Shown here in pieces: positions 24,021 to 34,248 of a stretch of 64,000 nucleotides of DNA. The first letter of the stretch is position 1, and the number at the start of each line of letters is the position of its first letter. The notes under the pieces are model-generated. The model was not told where the DNA came from. It made no database searches and saw nothing but the letters and a program-made list of their open reading frames with translations. The stretch comes from Apiosordaria backusii. Lineage: Eukaryota; Ascomycota; Sordariomycetes; Sordariales; Lasiosphaeriaceae. Position numbers and translations under genes: made by a program. The stretch is from the NCBI GenBank assembly GCA_030549205.1, contig JAUKTV010000005.1:1488001-1552000 (forward strand). The letters run 5' to 3'.

Positions 24021-24127
24021 TCTTCCGTAGTATAGTAGTCAGTATGTGAGCTTGTCAATTCTATCGACTCCACCAAAGTCAAAGAATAACAACGCTCGAG
24101 ACCCGGGTTCAATTCCCGGCGGGAGAG
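24021..24127 (+). tRNA. tRNA-Asp (GTC) with 35-nt intron, diverged
   Basis: Exons 24021-24057 and 24093-24127 form a 72-nt cloverleaf. Acceptor TCTTCCG pairs with CGGGAGA (one T-G wobble) and the discriminator is G. The anticodon stem TGAGC/GCTCG holds loop TT-GTC-A-C, with the intron one base after the anticodon as is normal. The T stem is perfect around TTCAATT. Two oddities: the D loop reads GTAGTC where GTGGTC is expected, so invariant G18 is A, and T-loop position 57 is A rather than the usual G. Both are G-to-A changes, so this copy may be impaired or a pseudogene. Confidence 0.85.
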
Positions 24128-24518
24128 TAACCACACTTATTTTTTCCATCTTATCTCTCCATACTCATTATGGTGCAGTCAAAAGGGTTGGTGTGGTGGG
24201 CGTTTGACGTTCTATTGTGTTCGTTGTTGGCGAAAGACGGTTGGTTGCTCAAGCTCGAGGAAGAAAGTGAAAGGCGAACTCAGGGGTCAGCAACACGGTC
24301 TCGCATCACTTTTGCTGTGTGACTCTATTTAATAGATAGAATCTTTGCTTTATCACTGGTTGGTTCGCAAATGGAGCTATTGCAACTCAGCCCAGCGTCA
24401 GAAATTTTAAACCCCCGAGTCAAGTCAAAAACCCTTACACCAAAAAGGTTACCCCTGCTTGTAAAGCTCAACCCCACACCCAAAACACAAAGTCCATCCA
24501 AAAGATGGGTTTTTATCT
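24128..24518. other. Intergenic between two tRNA genes
   Basis: No coding frame, repeat or RNA signal that I can support. A T-rich run (TTATTTTTTCC) directly after tRNA-Asp at 24137 can serve as its pol III terminator. Confidence 0.45.
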
Positions 24519-24600
24519 CGACGTGGGCCTGATTCGAACAGACGCTCCCGAAGGAACAAGATTTCTAGTCTTGCGCATTAGACCACTCTGCCACCACGCC
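24519..24600 (-). tRNA. tRNA-Ser (AGA)
   Basis: An 82-nt class II tRNA without intron. Acceptor GGCGTGG pairs with CCACGTC (one G-T wobble) and the discriminator is G. The A box is TGGCAGAGTGG. Anticodon stem CAAGA/TCTTG holds loop CTAGAAA, and a long variable arm (TTCCTTCGGGAG) precedes the T arm with TTCGAAT. It is the usual fungal serine isoacceptor for TCT/TCC codons. A TTTTTATC stretch just downstream (RC side at 24509) is the likely terminator. Confidence 0.96.
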
Positions 24601-25154
24601 TTTTTTGGATGTTAACCCTCGCCGGATCATCACACCACACAAGCAGAACGCGCCAAAGCGGGAGAGAGAGTGTGTGGTGATGCTCAACAGCTAGAGACTC
24701 TTGTTGTTCTTATTACTTTACGCAAAAAGAACCCCTTCCTTCCTTACAACGTTCAAGAAGGGAACAGGCACAAAGGCAAGGTAAAAAAAAAAGAAATATT
24801 AAGGAGCGAAGAGTTGTGCTATTCATACTTTTTCGAATCATTTGTCATTGTCGTTGCATTCGTGAAAGTGGCAAGGAAGCTACTTCGCTAGCGGAGTGGG
24901 ACTTTTGGGTGGTATATAAAGTGTGATCTCAAGAGTTAGGAGTTTGGAGGTGTAATGACTCAATTAGTCACTATATGGACCCAAAAGGCTCAGTTTGTCA
25001 TACATCGTAATTGCTTTAGTGTTTGCGCGGATGTGATTGATGCTGCACTCACAGTCAAGAGCAAGGGTAGAAATGGAGACAAAGACGACTTTTTCGTACA
25101 TGGCAAAGCTAAATGAGATCGAAAAACATCAAACAAAAAGAGCCCCTATATATC
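24601..25154. other. Intergenic, 3' of the permease
   Basis: AT-richer sequence between tRNA-Ser and the permease stop codon. No supported gene. Confidence 0.45.
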
Positions 25155-27439
25155 CTAATATGCCTGTCCATGACCTTGATACCCCTGGTGCTGATGTTGG
25201 TACTGATTCTGGTGTAGCAAATTCCCACTCCCACTCGCATTCCCATAATTATTCCCAGTAGCATAACCCCCATTGCCACCTCCATTTCCATATTCATTCC
25301 CAGCTGGTCCCTCCCCCTCCCAGAATCCACCTTGCTGCTGCCCCTCCTGCTTCTCAGACCCCTGACCCTCTTCCTCATCACCAGTCCAAACCCTCCACTT
25401 AAATCGAATAATCTCATAAATCTGCACCAACTGCTGCTGGCCTTGGACACCCCCTTGCTGTTGCCCCTGACCCTGACCCTGGGCCCCAGCCCAAAAGATA
25501 GGCGTCCGCACCACCTCCCACACAACCCCCTCCCTTTCTCTCTTCTGCCACAGCCAAACCCTAAACCCAACCCAGTACACCCCGGCAGCCACCAGCACAG
25601 CCATAGCCGTCATCTGAGGAGCAAACCAGTCCACCTTGTCACTGGAATGCGCAATATACCTCTGCGCAGGATCATATATCCATATAGTCACCAGCGGCAC
25701 GATGTTGGTAGCGGTAAAGATAACTGCCGCGATGACCCCAACAACGTGCGGAATAGGGGACTTGTACCTCCACTTCGATCCCGGCCACAGCCGGAGATAT
25801 AGCATCCCCACCCCAATGCACGAGAACCAAATCACGTCCAGCCCATAGGCATACGCCATCAGCAACAGCGAGTACCCCGGTAAATGTGAAAAGATTGGGG
25901 AGTCAGTCGATAACATGGCAGCAAGGATGAGAACAGAGGTAACCGTCCAGTGCAGCCCCAACGCCGCAGCGGGGGACTTTTCAGTATGCAAGAACCCGCC
26001 GGCTTGGTGGTCTGGTATACGGCGGAAGCCATGGCGAAAAGTAAACTCATAGGAGGAAGCGAGATAGATACTGCCGGGGAGAACACCTTCTTTGGCAACT
26101 TCTTGCTTGACGCGAGCGGCGGTGAAGGTGAAGACAATGACGTTTCCTATGGCGGAGAGGGCGCGCAGGGAGCCACAGGCGGCTCTGACCTGGTTTTCAT
26201 CTACGCCAGACCCGACGGTACGCTTGAAGAAATTGAACGCAATGTCAAGATCGACGGAGAAAAGGTCGGCTTTGGGGATTATAGCTGCCTGTTTCCGGTA
26301 TGATGGTCAGTTCGATCATCGCAAAAGGTAGAGAGAGGTAAGCAAGGGGGTAAACCGTACATAGAGAATATTGATCGTCATGAAGAGACAGCAGATGAAC
26401 AAGACACCAAAACCTGATGTTTTGGCAAAGTTCTTGTGTGGGGCTTTGATCTCAGCCAGAACCTGGTCCCTTGTCAGCTACCACGGTAAATCACATCAAA
26501 TTAGAGGGAGACGTACGTAGTTGGCCTGATGAAACCCACCAAAGGGAAAAATAGCATATATCAACGCCTCTGCATACTTGTAGACACCCCACTGAGTGTT
26601 GTCGGCTCTTTTGAGGGATGTACTGGAATCGAAGTTGTCTCTCGCCACGTCCAGGTTTAGCCAGCGAAGTCCGAAAATGACCATGATAACAAGCATGGTC
26701 ACCTTCAGAGAACCCAAAAGATTGTTGAGCCGGATGCCCCATCTTCTAGACATGCTGTGAAGTAGACAAGAAAAGGTGTTCACGGCTAAAGCAATGGCCA
26801 CCATTCGACCTGCCGTTTGGTTGGTACCTGATGCCTGGAGGACTGCCGCGGCAAAGGCGATTGAATTTGTGGCCGTATTACCAAAGACAAGGAAGGATAC
26901 TCCAAAAAGGCATGTAGCGAGAAACCGAGGAAGTTTAAGGAAGTAGTTCAACTACATTTTGTCAGTAACCTTTTTACATTCGCTTTATCGAACACAGGGC
27001 TTACATAAGGCAGTTCACCACCACTTCTTGGAGTTGAAATCTTGGTGCCATCTGGTCTTTGCCATCTCGGGACTGTCAAACCCAGCTCGATGTAGAGAAT
27101 GACACCCGACAAGGCAACAGCAACACCGCACAGCCACAGTAACAACGTGACACCCACGCTCTGGGTGTTGTAAAATATTTGGGAAGAGGCATTGAAAATT
27201 CCGGACCCTATCATGCGGTTGAAAATTAGGCAAAGAACCGAGAACCGACCCAAGCTGTCTTTCTCTGATGGAATCTCTTCGACAATGGCATCGCGGTCTT
27301 CTCTCGCTTCGTATAGAGCTTGTTGATCTTGTGGGTCCAAGCCTGGAGCCCAATCTGATGTCTCTGGAGGAGGTTGGGCCTGGTTGAAACCAAATCCCGA
27401 GCCTGGCTCTGGCTCAATGGTTGCTGTCTGTTGATACAT
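25155..27439 (-). CDS. Amino-acid permease, LAT/methionine-permease type, with Gln/Gly/Asn-rich tail
   Basis: Polytopic plasma-membrane transporter of the APC superfamily. Four exons: 27005-27439, 26517-26951, 26361-26462 and 25155-26288, giving 701 residues. All intron phases are zero and acceptors follow CTGAC-like branch sites. The hydrophilic N-terminus is followed by the first helix motif NRMIGSGIFNASSQIFYNTQ (G-S-G-I-F substrate loop), then ELGLTVPRWQRPDGTKIS, GGELPYLNYFLK, IYAIFPFGGFHQANYVLAEIK and further hydrophobic segments ending near residue 600, consistent with 12 helices. The nearest characterised relatives are the fungal high- and low-affinity methionine permeases (MUP group), but substrate cannot be fixed from sequence. 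About 100 C-terminal residues are low complexity (GQGQGQQQGG, NEYGNGGGNGGYATG, HQNQYQHQHQG), which is unusual for the family. Confidence 0.93.
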
Positions 27440-28323
27440 GGTAAAGTACGGTTATGTCCAATGGAGAAGAACCGTCATCATAGTTGGCTTGAAGAGTGGT
27501 TTCGAGGCAAGATGTATGGAACTTAAGCACCTGGGACATCTAGAGATGATGGGGGACAAGACGAGACTCGTCTGGTTAAACGCGGGGAAGCGACGCCTAG
27601 TTCAACCCATCGTGGTCAAACAGAGCCTTGTCTGGGCACCGGAGCAAAAGTCGCCATGCCCGCCATGGTCACCGGCAAGTTCAAGCGTAGGCTGCCTCCT
27701 GCATAGCATTTCAGCAAGTGAACCACTTTGTTTTGGAAGTATTGGACCTCAACGTGAGCCGATTGGATGGAGATGCAGACGGAGCCAAACCGTGATGAGA
27801 ATCCAAGCGCGATTTCTTGGTTCGCAACCTTCAGCTGAAGCTAGCCAGAGCTGCGCCGTCCAATGCTTTCAGCCACCCGCATCGGTGGGCGCATCTGGAA
27901 CCCGGTGACTGAGGTTGATTGCGAATGCTTTCGAGGAAATCTGCCTTGCGATGCTGCAAGCCGATGCAGTGTTGATGTGTGTGCCTGCGAGGATGCGTGC
28001 GCCACCCGTGATATTTGATTGCTATTAACCAGCTTCTTCGATTTTCAGGGCGGACGGTAGGAAATGCCATGTCCGCGCAAAGACGGGCAGGACAAGGCTC
28101 TGGATGAGAATGCGGGGTGGGCCTCTTCCCTTTTCCGTCCTCCTTGCACTTGCCCTCGCATTCAGTTCTGACTTGGCTACTTTCCCCATGATTTGCCCTC
28201 CACTGACGGGCTGAGGCCGTTTACCTTATCTGAGCTGTTCCCACCTGCCGATCCTGTCTTCCATGCTCCCCACATGGACCTGTCACTTTGATCTGTCCGC
28301 ATCCATCAACTCGAGGTGGAGCG
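27440..28323. other. Divergent promoter region
   Basis: Shared upstream region of the permease and the six-exon orphan gene. No coding frame is supported and no operator identified. Confidence 0.45.
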
Positions 28324-31146
28324 ATGTCGCTGCCCTTTGAGATATCGCAAATTCATGGTGCACTCGCTCTCGCCTACCGGGTCATTGACATCGGATGGAG
28401 TGACGTTCACGACGCCCACCAGCAATACATCGAGTTTCGACATGATGTCGAAGATCTGACCAACAATCTTCACAACCTCGCTGGTGCCATCGGTCAGGCA
28501 CGCCGCGGATCCCTGCTGGGCAACAATAGGCCATCCACAGCAACAACCAACAATTTCCACCATGTCCTCGGCAGCTTCACCGCCGTCCTCGAGGACTGTC
28601 TACGACTACTGGAGCGTCAGACATCGTATGGCGTCAACCGAGGCCCGGTATACAATCTGCGATGGTTTCTCCTCGTCAAGGACGACGTCATGATGTTGAG
28701 GGATCGTATTTCTTTCCTCAATATCAAACTCTCTGTAGCCTTCAAGGCTCTGGAAATGTAAGTTATCAGCCAGCTTACCTGGTGCAGGAATCATGACAAC
28801 GGCGCTAACACAAGCAAGTGAAACGAGTGACGGCACACGCAGGTTGGTTGTCGGCGTTGGCGAGTTACTCCTCCAACGTATTGACTTGTTTGAGGCGAGA
28901 ATGTCAACAATCCTTGGCCAGCCTCGACCAACTGAGCCTGAACGGGTTCTGGATATTCCACAGCCACTTGAAGATCTTTTGGTCACCATCGCTGTCTCGA
29001 GATACGGGAGCCTCAGCAGAATTCCCTTAACGCAGGGGATTGACGAAACCATCTTCTACCTTGATAGAGCCACACGCTGGCACGTCAGAAGACAAGCAGG
29101 GCAACCTACCGAACATATTTTGGCTTCGCAGTTCGCCAACATGATTCGGGCATATTGGACCCTCCAGGCTACAAAGTCGTGCGATGAATATGTCGCAGTA
29201 TCATCACGGGCTACCATTGATGACTTTGAGACAACCTTTCCACGCCTTGGAATGACTGTCCAAAGATACCTGTACAAACTTGGAGAAGTAAGCACCTGTT
29301 CGTACCAACTTTTGAACATACCTAACCGTCTTACAGAGAATATTCGAAGCCCATGATGCCCTGGCTCAGAGTGGAGACCAAGCGCCGACTTTGGCTCAGG
29401 TACAAGAAGCTTTGCACCGGGAAATACATAGCTGGGATCATCACTGTGGCTGGAGACCACACCAACATGACGATGATGATCCTAGGCGAGGTGAAAAGAT
29501 CTTCAGCTGGTGAGTTATAAAGTATAGATATGCACACGGCGTTGTGTTAACATTTTCTAGCCGTTTGCAAGATATCAATGCTGCTGAGCAAAATATGGAG
29601 ATATGGCAGCACGACGACAAAAATGATCAGCAATTGACAATGATTACCTGTGGCACCAACAGAGCAGACAGAGTCTATCAGGTCGATCGTACAAGTCTAA
29701 TACTGATACCTTCAGATGAGTCCTTGGTCCCAGGCAACGACTTTTACTCGGTGGTTGTGAACCCTGGCCAAACAGGTGGACAGACTGGATTCAGGTTGGC
29801 GTTTCATAGCAAAGGGGCCCTATTCAACTTTCAGCAGTTTTTCACAGGGTACAAAGTGGTTGATGATCTTTTCGGAGCAAAAGTCATTCTTCAGCAGGCA
29901 GAGGGTGTCTTTGGAGGAACACAACGGCGAAGCATAGGCCGGATTCAACTTTGGTCCTCGACAATCAGGCCTACTGGTAGAGCCCTACCAAAAGAGCTCC
30001 TGAATTCATCAACAAGTACATTGCGAAACTTGCCTGGCTTGGGATTCAGTTCAAACACACCACCGCCAATATTGCCTCCGTTGGACTCCTTTTCGAGGTT
30101 AACCTTGTCGCAAGAGCCCGTCTTGACGCCTGCAACCAGCCCAAATAGCTCCACTCCAAGTGTCGAAACACCGCCCCCAATGATGTCTTCATTTTCTCCG
30201 TCTCAATTCAATCCAAGGCGACAAACGCCATCTCCAAATAACAACAGATATTCAAGCAACTCACACTCCTCTTGGGGGCAACCCACACTTCTGGCCCAAG
30301 CCAGCGGAGGCACTCAGTCACCGTCCGCCAATCCACGGTATTCGACTCGAGGTAACGAGTTCCAACAACCAGATGCCTACCCTTCATCGCCCATCCAGAG
30401 AAACAATTCAAATGCGGCCCCCCCACTTCCCAGGCGTTCGTCAATGGCGCTTTCTGTTATGTCACATTCTTCGGGAGTTTCCATTGCCAGCACCGCACAT
30501 ACTGCAAACTTGATCCAAGTCGACTCTCGAGGTACCTTGGGCTGCATTATTGGCGCTCCTGAGCCACCTCGGTTAGTGCTTTTCTTCAAGGGCAGGACGC
30601 CTACAGAGCCACATAGTCTGGTTGTCATCGACAGTACGTATCTTCCCCGTTGCCTCTTCCGGCATGGACTGACACAGACAGTCAATTCAAATGTCCGAAT
30701 CAACCCAGACCTCTGCTCTTGTCGTCACGGGCAAACTGAACACCCCCGCGCTCGGCAGCAAGCAGTCCCATCACAGTGCTGCAAGGTTGTGCTTCAGGCA
30801 ACAGGCGGAAGGACCAAAATCTATGCGAAGGAGACTGCCACTGTCGATGAAGCAAAAGATGACCATAAAAAGAATAATACCAGCAACGGGAACGGGGCAG
30901 GGGGAATAGCACCGTGGAATCTGGCCAGTGCTGGCAGGTTTCAACAGAATAATGCTTCAGAGAAGGGTGGAATGAAGGATGTCAAGAGGCTGAAGCTGGT
31001 GACGATTGAGTTCGCCAATGTTGAGGGTATGTTTGCTTCCTGTCTCGCTACATCTCAATGTTTTTAACAAGGTTTTAGCTCGGCGGCGCTTCGTTACAAA
31101 CTTCAATGATTTGCAAGAGTTGTATTCTAGGTACGCGGTGGTTTGA
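28324..31146 (+). CDS. Orphan fungal protein, 845 residues, six exons
   Basis: Exons 28324-28757, 28843-29287, 29337-29509, 29561-30633, 30682-31026 and 31079-31146. Every junction has GT..AG signals and phases agree through to a TGA at 31144. The 48-nt fourth intron is a multiple of three, so it could be retained. Residues 1-145 (MSLPFEISQIHGALALAYRV, then VEDLTNNLHNLAGAI) are helical and resemble in style the N-terminal helical domains found in fungal STAND and death-fold proteins. Residues about 145-345 continue helical. The middle is Ser/Pro/Gln-rich and disordered. The C-terminal 150 residues (GTLGCIIGAPEPPRLVLFF, VKRLKLVTIEFANVEARRRF, TNFNDLQELYSRY) look like a beta-rich fold ending in a helix, possibly PH-like. 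No catalytic motif or known family recognised; function unknown. Confidence 0.85.
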
Positions 31147-31866
31147 TTGGCGTGTTTATAGGCTTGTAATACTGGCTACACGGCATATATGGATGGATAT
31201 ACCCGGATTTGATTTGGCATTCTGATTGAGCTTTCTGTTTTGGCTACAAATTAGGTAGTATTGAACCATATAACCTGGAATCATGGATGCCGCATATATA
31301 CAAAATGTTTGGAGGCTTAACTAAAAGGAAAGGCTTATATTTGTACTGACAAGCCCATGCTGTGGACAAAAAACTGGTACTGCAAGTGTTTAACAGGCAT
31401 CAAAACACAGTTAACAGGCTATATAAGATAGCCGTTAAGTGTCGAAAGATAGTCAGTAGACCTTTAAAGATAGTCGACAGGCTTTAAAATAGTATAATAG
31501 GCCTTTAAATACAATTGCAACGCCTGTATTTAATAGTCTATGTAGTATAGTAGGCTGTGCATGTAGCGGTGCCAGTTTTTTTGTCCAGGGCGTGAAGCTC
31601 AGCGATTCGGCGACCGGGACAACGCTCTACCGATCTGACTACCCACCTATATCCAATACATTGGATGTCACATTCCTCTATGCCCAAGCAGGCAGCCGTT
31701 CACATCTCTCTGGTGTTCTTTCATCAAAACTTGTGAATTTGACCCATTCACATTTTTAAGCTGCTCTTTTCCTTTTTTACTTTCTCTTTCTTTCCCTTTA
31801 TCTTGCAACGTTCCTCCTCACATCCAAGACCCAAACTGCCAAACCAAGGCAATCTCAACTACCAAA
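31147..31866. other. Intergenic with MITE-like repeat
   Basis: 3' flank of the orphan gene, then a 225-bp inverted-repeat element (listed separately), then the CT-rich leader of the RibD-like gene (TTTTCCTTTTTTACTTTCTC at about 31767-31790), which is a typical fungal promoter tract. Confidence 0.5.
31363..31587. mobile_element. MITE-like element with about 23-bp imperfect inverted repeats
   Basis: The left end (TGGACAAAAAACTGGTACTGC) and the inverted right end (TGGACAAAAAAACTGGCACCGC) match except for one extra A and two C/T differences. The interior is AT-rich, with repeated TTAACAGGC, GATAGTC and GGC(C)TTTAAA words, and has no coding capacity. The size and layout fit a non-autonomous DNA transposon. 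No target-site duplication could be fixed. The C/T differences suggest point mutation by RIP or deamination. Confidence 0.55.
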
Positions 31867-32445
31867 ATGCCCCGCCAAGTGAGATACAACCTCGCCTGCT
31901 CCCTCGACGGCTTCATAGCCGCTCCGGACGGCTCCTATAGCTGGATCGTCGACGACAAGACCATCGATTTTGAGGCATTGTACAATGAATTCGAATACTT
32001 TCTCATGGGGCGGACGACGTGGGAGACGTATCTTGCTATGGGTCCAACAGAAGACCCGCTGGGGAGGTATTATCGGACGGGGAGGGTGGTTGTTGTCAGT
32101 GATACTCTCAGCCAAAGTTCAGATGACGTGAGGGTGGTGAAGGTGGGGGAGCTGGAGGGGGTTGTGAGGGGTCTGAGGGCAACTCAGGGGGCAGAGGAAG
32201 GCAAAGATAAAGATATCTGGCTTATGGGTGGGGGAAAGCTGGCGGGGTTGATGATGGAATTGGGGTTGGTGGATGTTGTCGAGGCGGCGGTTATGCCGGT
32301 GATTTTGGGGGAGGGGGTCAAGATGGTTGATGTTGTGGGAGAGGGGAGGGAAAATGGTTGGAGGTTGGAGTTACAGGGTGTGGAAAAGAAGGAGACGGGG
32401 ATTTTGATGACGAGGTATAAGGTGGTGAGGTTAGAGGAGAAGTGA
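31867..32445 (+). CDS. RibD C-terminal / dihydrofolate-reductase-like protein
   Basis: Single-exon, 192 residues, the whole length being one DHFR-like fold of the RibD_C family (PF01872). Visible are the opening strand and SLDGFIAAPDGSYSW loop, the EYFLMGRTTWETY segment corresponding to the cofactor-binding GRKTYE region, VVVVSDTL, DIWLMGGGKLAGLMMELGLVDVVE (the glycine-rich NADPH loop) and VMPVILGEGVKMVD near the end. Such stand-alone proteins are usually NAD(P)H-dependent reductases of unknown substrate, not true riboflavin enzymes, because the deaminase half is missing. It has a CT-rich leader. Its stop lies 120 bp before the transposon target duplication, so the insertion falls in its 3' flank. 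Confidence 0.92.
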   Translation: MPRQVRYNLACSLDGFIAAPDGSYSWIVDDKTIDFEALYNEFEYFLMGRTTWETYLAMGPTEDPLGRYYRTGRVVVVSDTLSQSSDDVRVVKVGELEGVVRGLRATQGAEEGKDKDIWLMGGGKLAGLMMELGLVDVVEAAVMPVILGEGVKMVDVVGEGRENGWRLELQGVEKKETGILMTRYKVVRLEEK

Positions 32446-32565
32446 ACTTGGTACTCATGTTGCAAAGAATTCAAGATATGCCGAGTCTCGACAAGCTTTG
32501 GAATTGTTTGCCACCCGTCCGTGTAACTTCTGTAGGTACAAATTTAAATGCATAGTTTCATGTTC

Positions 32566-32573
32566 TAAAATAA
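32566..32573. repeat. Target-site duplication TAAAATAA, left copy
   Basis: Exact 8-bp direct repeat of 52570-52577, immediately outside the inverted repeats of the outermost DNA transposon. It marks the original single target and proves that everything between arrived by insertion. Confidence 0.9.
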
Positions 32574-33837
32574 GAGAATTGCTAGGTGCGCATTACCCTT
32601 TTTGCTATATGCGCATTACCCCCTATAATATATGGCCTTTAAAATTAACATAATATTTCCTAAGACTTTTTCCTATTATAACTACTATTAATAACTACAA
32701 TTGTTATTATACTGTATTTTCTCCTATACAAAGTCCTATATAAATCAATATTTATAAATACTAAAATTAAATTACAATATTAAAACGATTTTATTATTTA
32801 TAAGCTAATATACTATATAAACTACTAGCTAAATTATTAACTAAATTACCTATATTCTTACTTTAATTAAAGAGCTTAAAAAACGCGTTTTCTAAGCCTT
32901 TAGTGTTTAGATTCTATTTTTTAAATGCCTTTTTTTATATTTAAAAGTAAACTAAAGGCCTTCTTTACTTATACTATAAACTAAACCTACCTACTAGACT
33001 AAATAATTATAGTATTTTACTTTTACTGCTTCTTTTACTTTTACTTTTTTTACTAATTATTAAGCTAATTATCGAAAGTAATAAGTATTAATTAATACCG
33101 GCACTTAAGTAATTGTAGGATTTATTAAGGTAGCTTTAAAAAAGTAAATACTTTAAAAAAAGGTAACTATATAGGAATTAATTTAAGGGCTAGTTTAAAG
33201 ATAGTATTTCTTTTATATTATAAAAGCTTATATTAAATAAAAGATTTAAGTTAAAAGGCATTGTCTTTTAAAAGGCTAAGCTTAGTTTTCTTTACCGGTA
33301 CCTTCTTTAGCTTTTTAATAGATATTTTAACCAGTATTTTCTTCAAAGCTTTCTACTTAACCGACACTTTTTAAACCTCTTTATTAATAGACATTCTTTA
33401 ACTGCTATTTTTTAATTAGCCTTTTAAAACTGCTTTATAAAGGTTTTTATATTTAATATAAAGATCTATTTTATCTTATTATAAAAACATTAAGTTAGTA
33501 ATTAATATTTAAATAAAATAAAAAAAGGCCTATTTACTAGTCTTTGTTTTAATATATAAAATAAATTAAAATATTTTAATGTTAATTCTTCTTCCTTAAA
33601 TAATAAAATATAGATATTATAGCTATAGGATATATTATATTAATGCTTAACTATATACTTATTATTATAGTCTTTTAAAGCCTTTTTTAATAGCTTATTA
33701 CTAACCGGTATTAAGGCTTTAGCAATAAGATATTGCTTATTAAGTAATTTAAGCTTAATAAAGGAAAGGTTCTAAACGATATAGTAAAAATACTGGTTAT
33801 TTAAGTAGTTTTATTAGGTTTTTATTTACTAATCGGT

Positions 33838-34248
33838 TGTCAGGGTGCAATTCAGGTAGGCCTAGAGGACAGAGGTTCTGGGCTGGCAGTAGCAGTGCCC
33901 GACAGTTAGCGACTGGCAGACCTTTCGGGGTTTGCTAATATAGCGTAAGCGACGTAGTTGCAATAGCTAAATACCTATATATACACCTAGTTAATGGTTA
34001 GATTAGAGTAAGCTATAGGATCCTATAGCAGAAAGAGGTCCCTAAAGAAGGTAGCCGAGCCCAAGTTACTGGTAAAGTATATAGGGTAGTATAGTAGATT
34101 TAGGATTTTAAAAAGGCTAGAGTTTAATGTAAGTAGAATAATATACTTATATTAAACTACTATTGTCTTCTTATTATAAACCCATCGTATATATAGTATA
34201 GGCTACTTATTTAGCCTTATATTCTAATATATAGAACCCTCCTTAATA
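33838..34248 (+). repeat. 5' LTR of element A
   Basis: 411 bp, starting TGTCAGGGTG; its end is mutated from CCCTGACA to CCTTAATA. The outward half is GC-rich and little mutated while the inward half is AT-shifted relative to the other LTR. Every difference I checked is a C/T or G/A transition. Confidence 0.85.

Noticed and set aside
31590..31650. tRNA-like stretch on the minus strand with TCGGTAGAGCG
   Set aside because: A single A-box-like block; no anticodon arm of proper form and no B box, also not on the other side of the MITE-like repeat.
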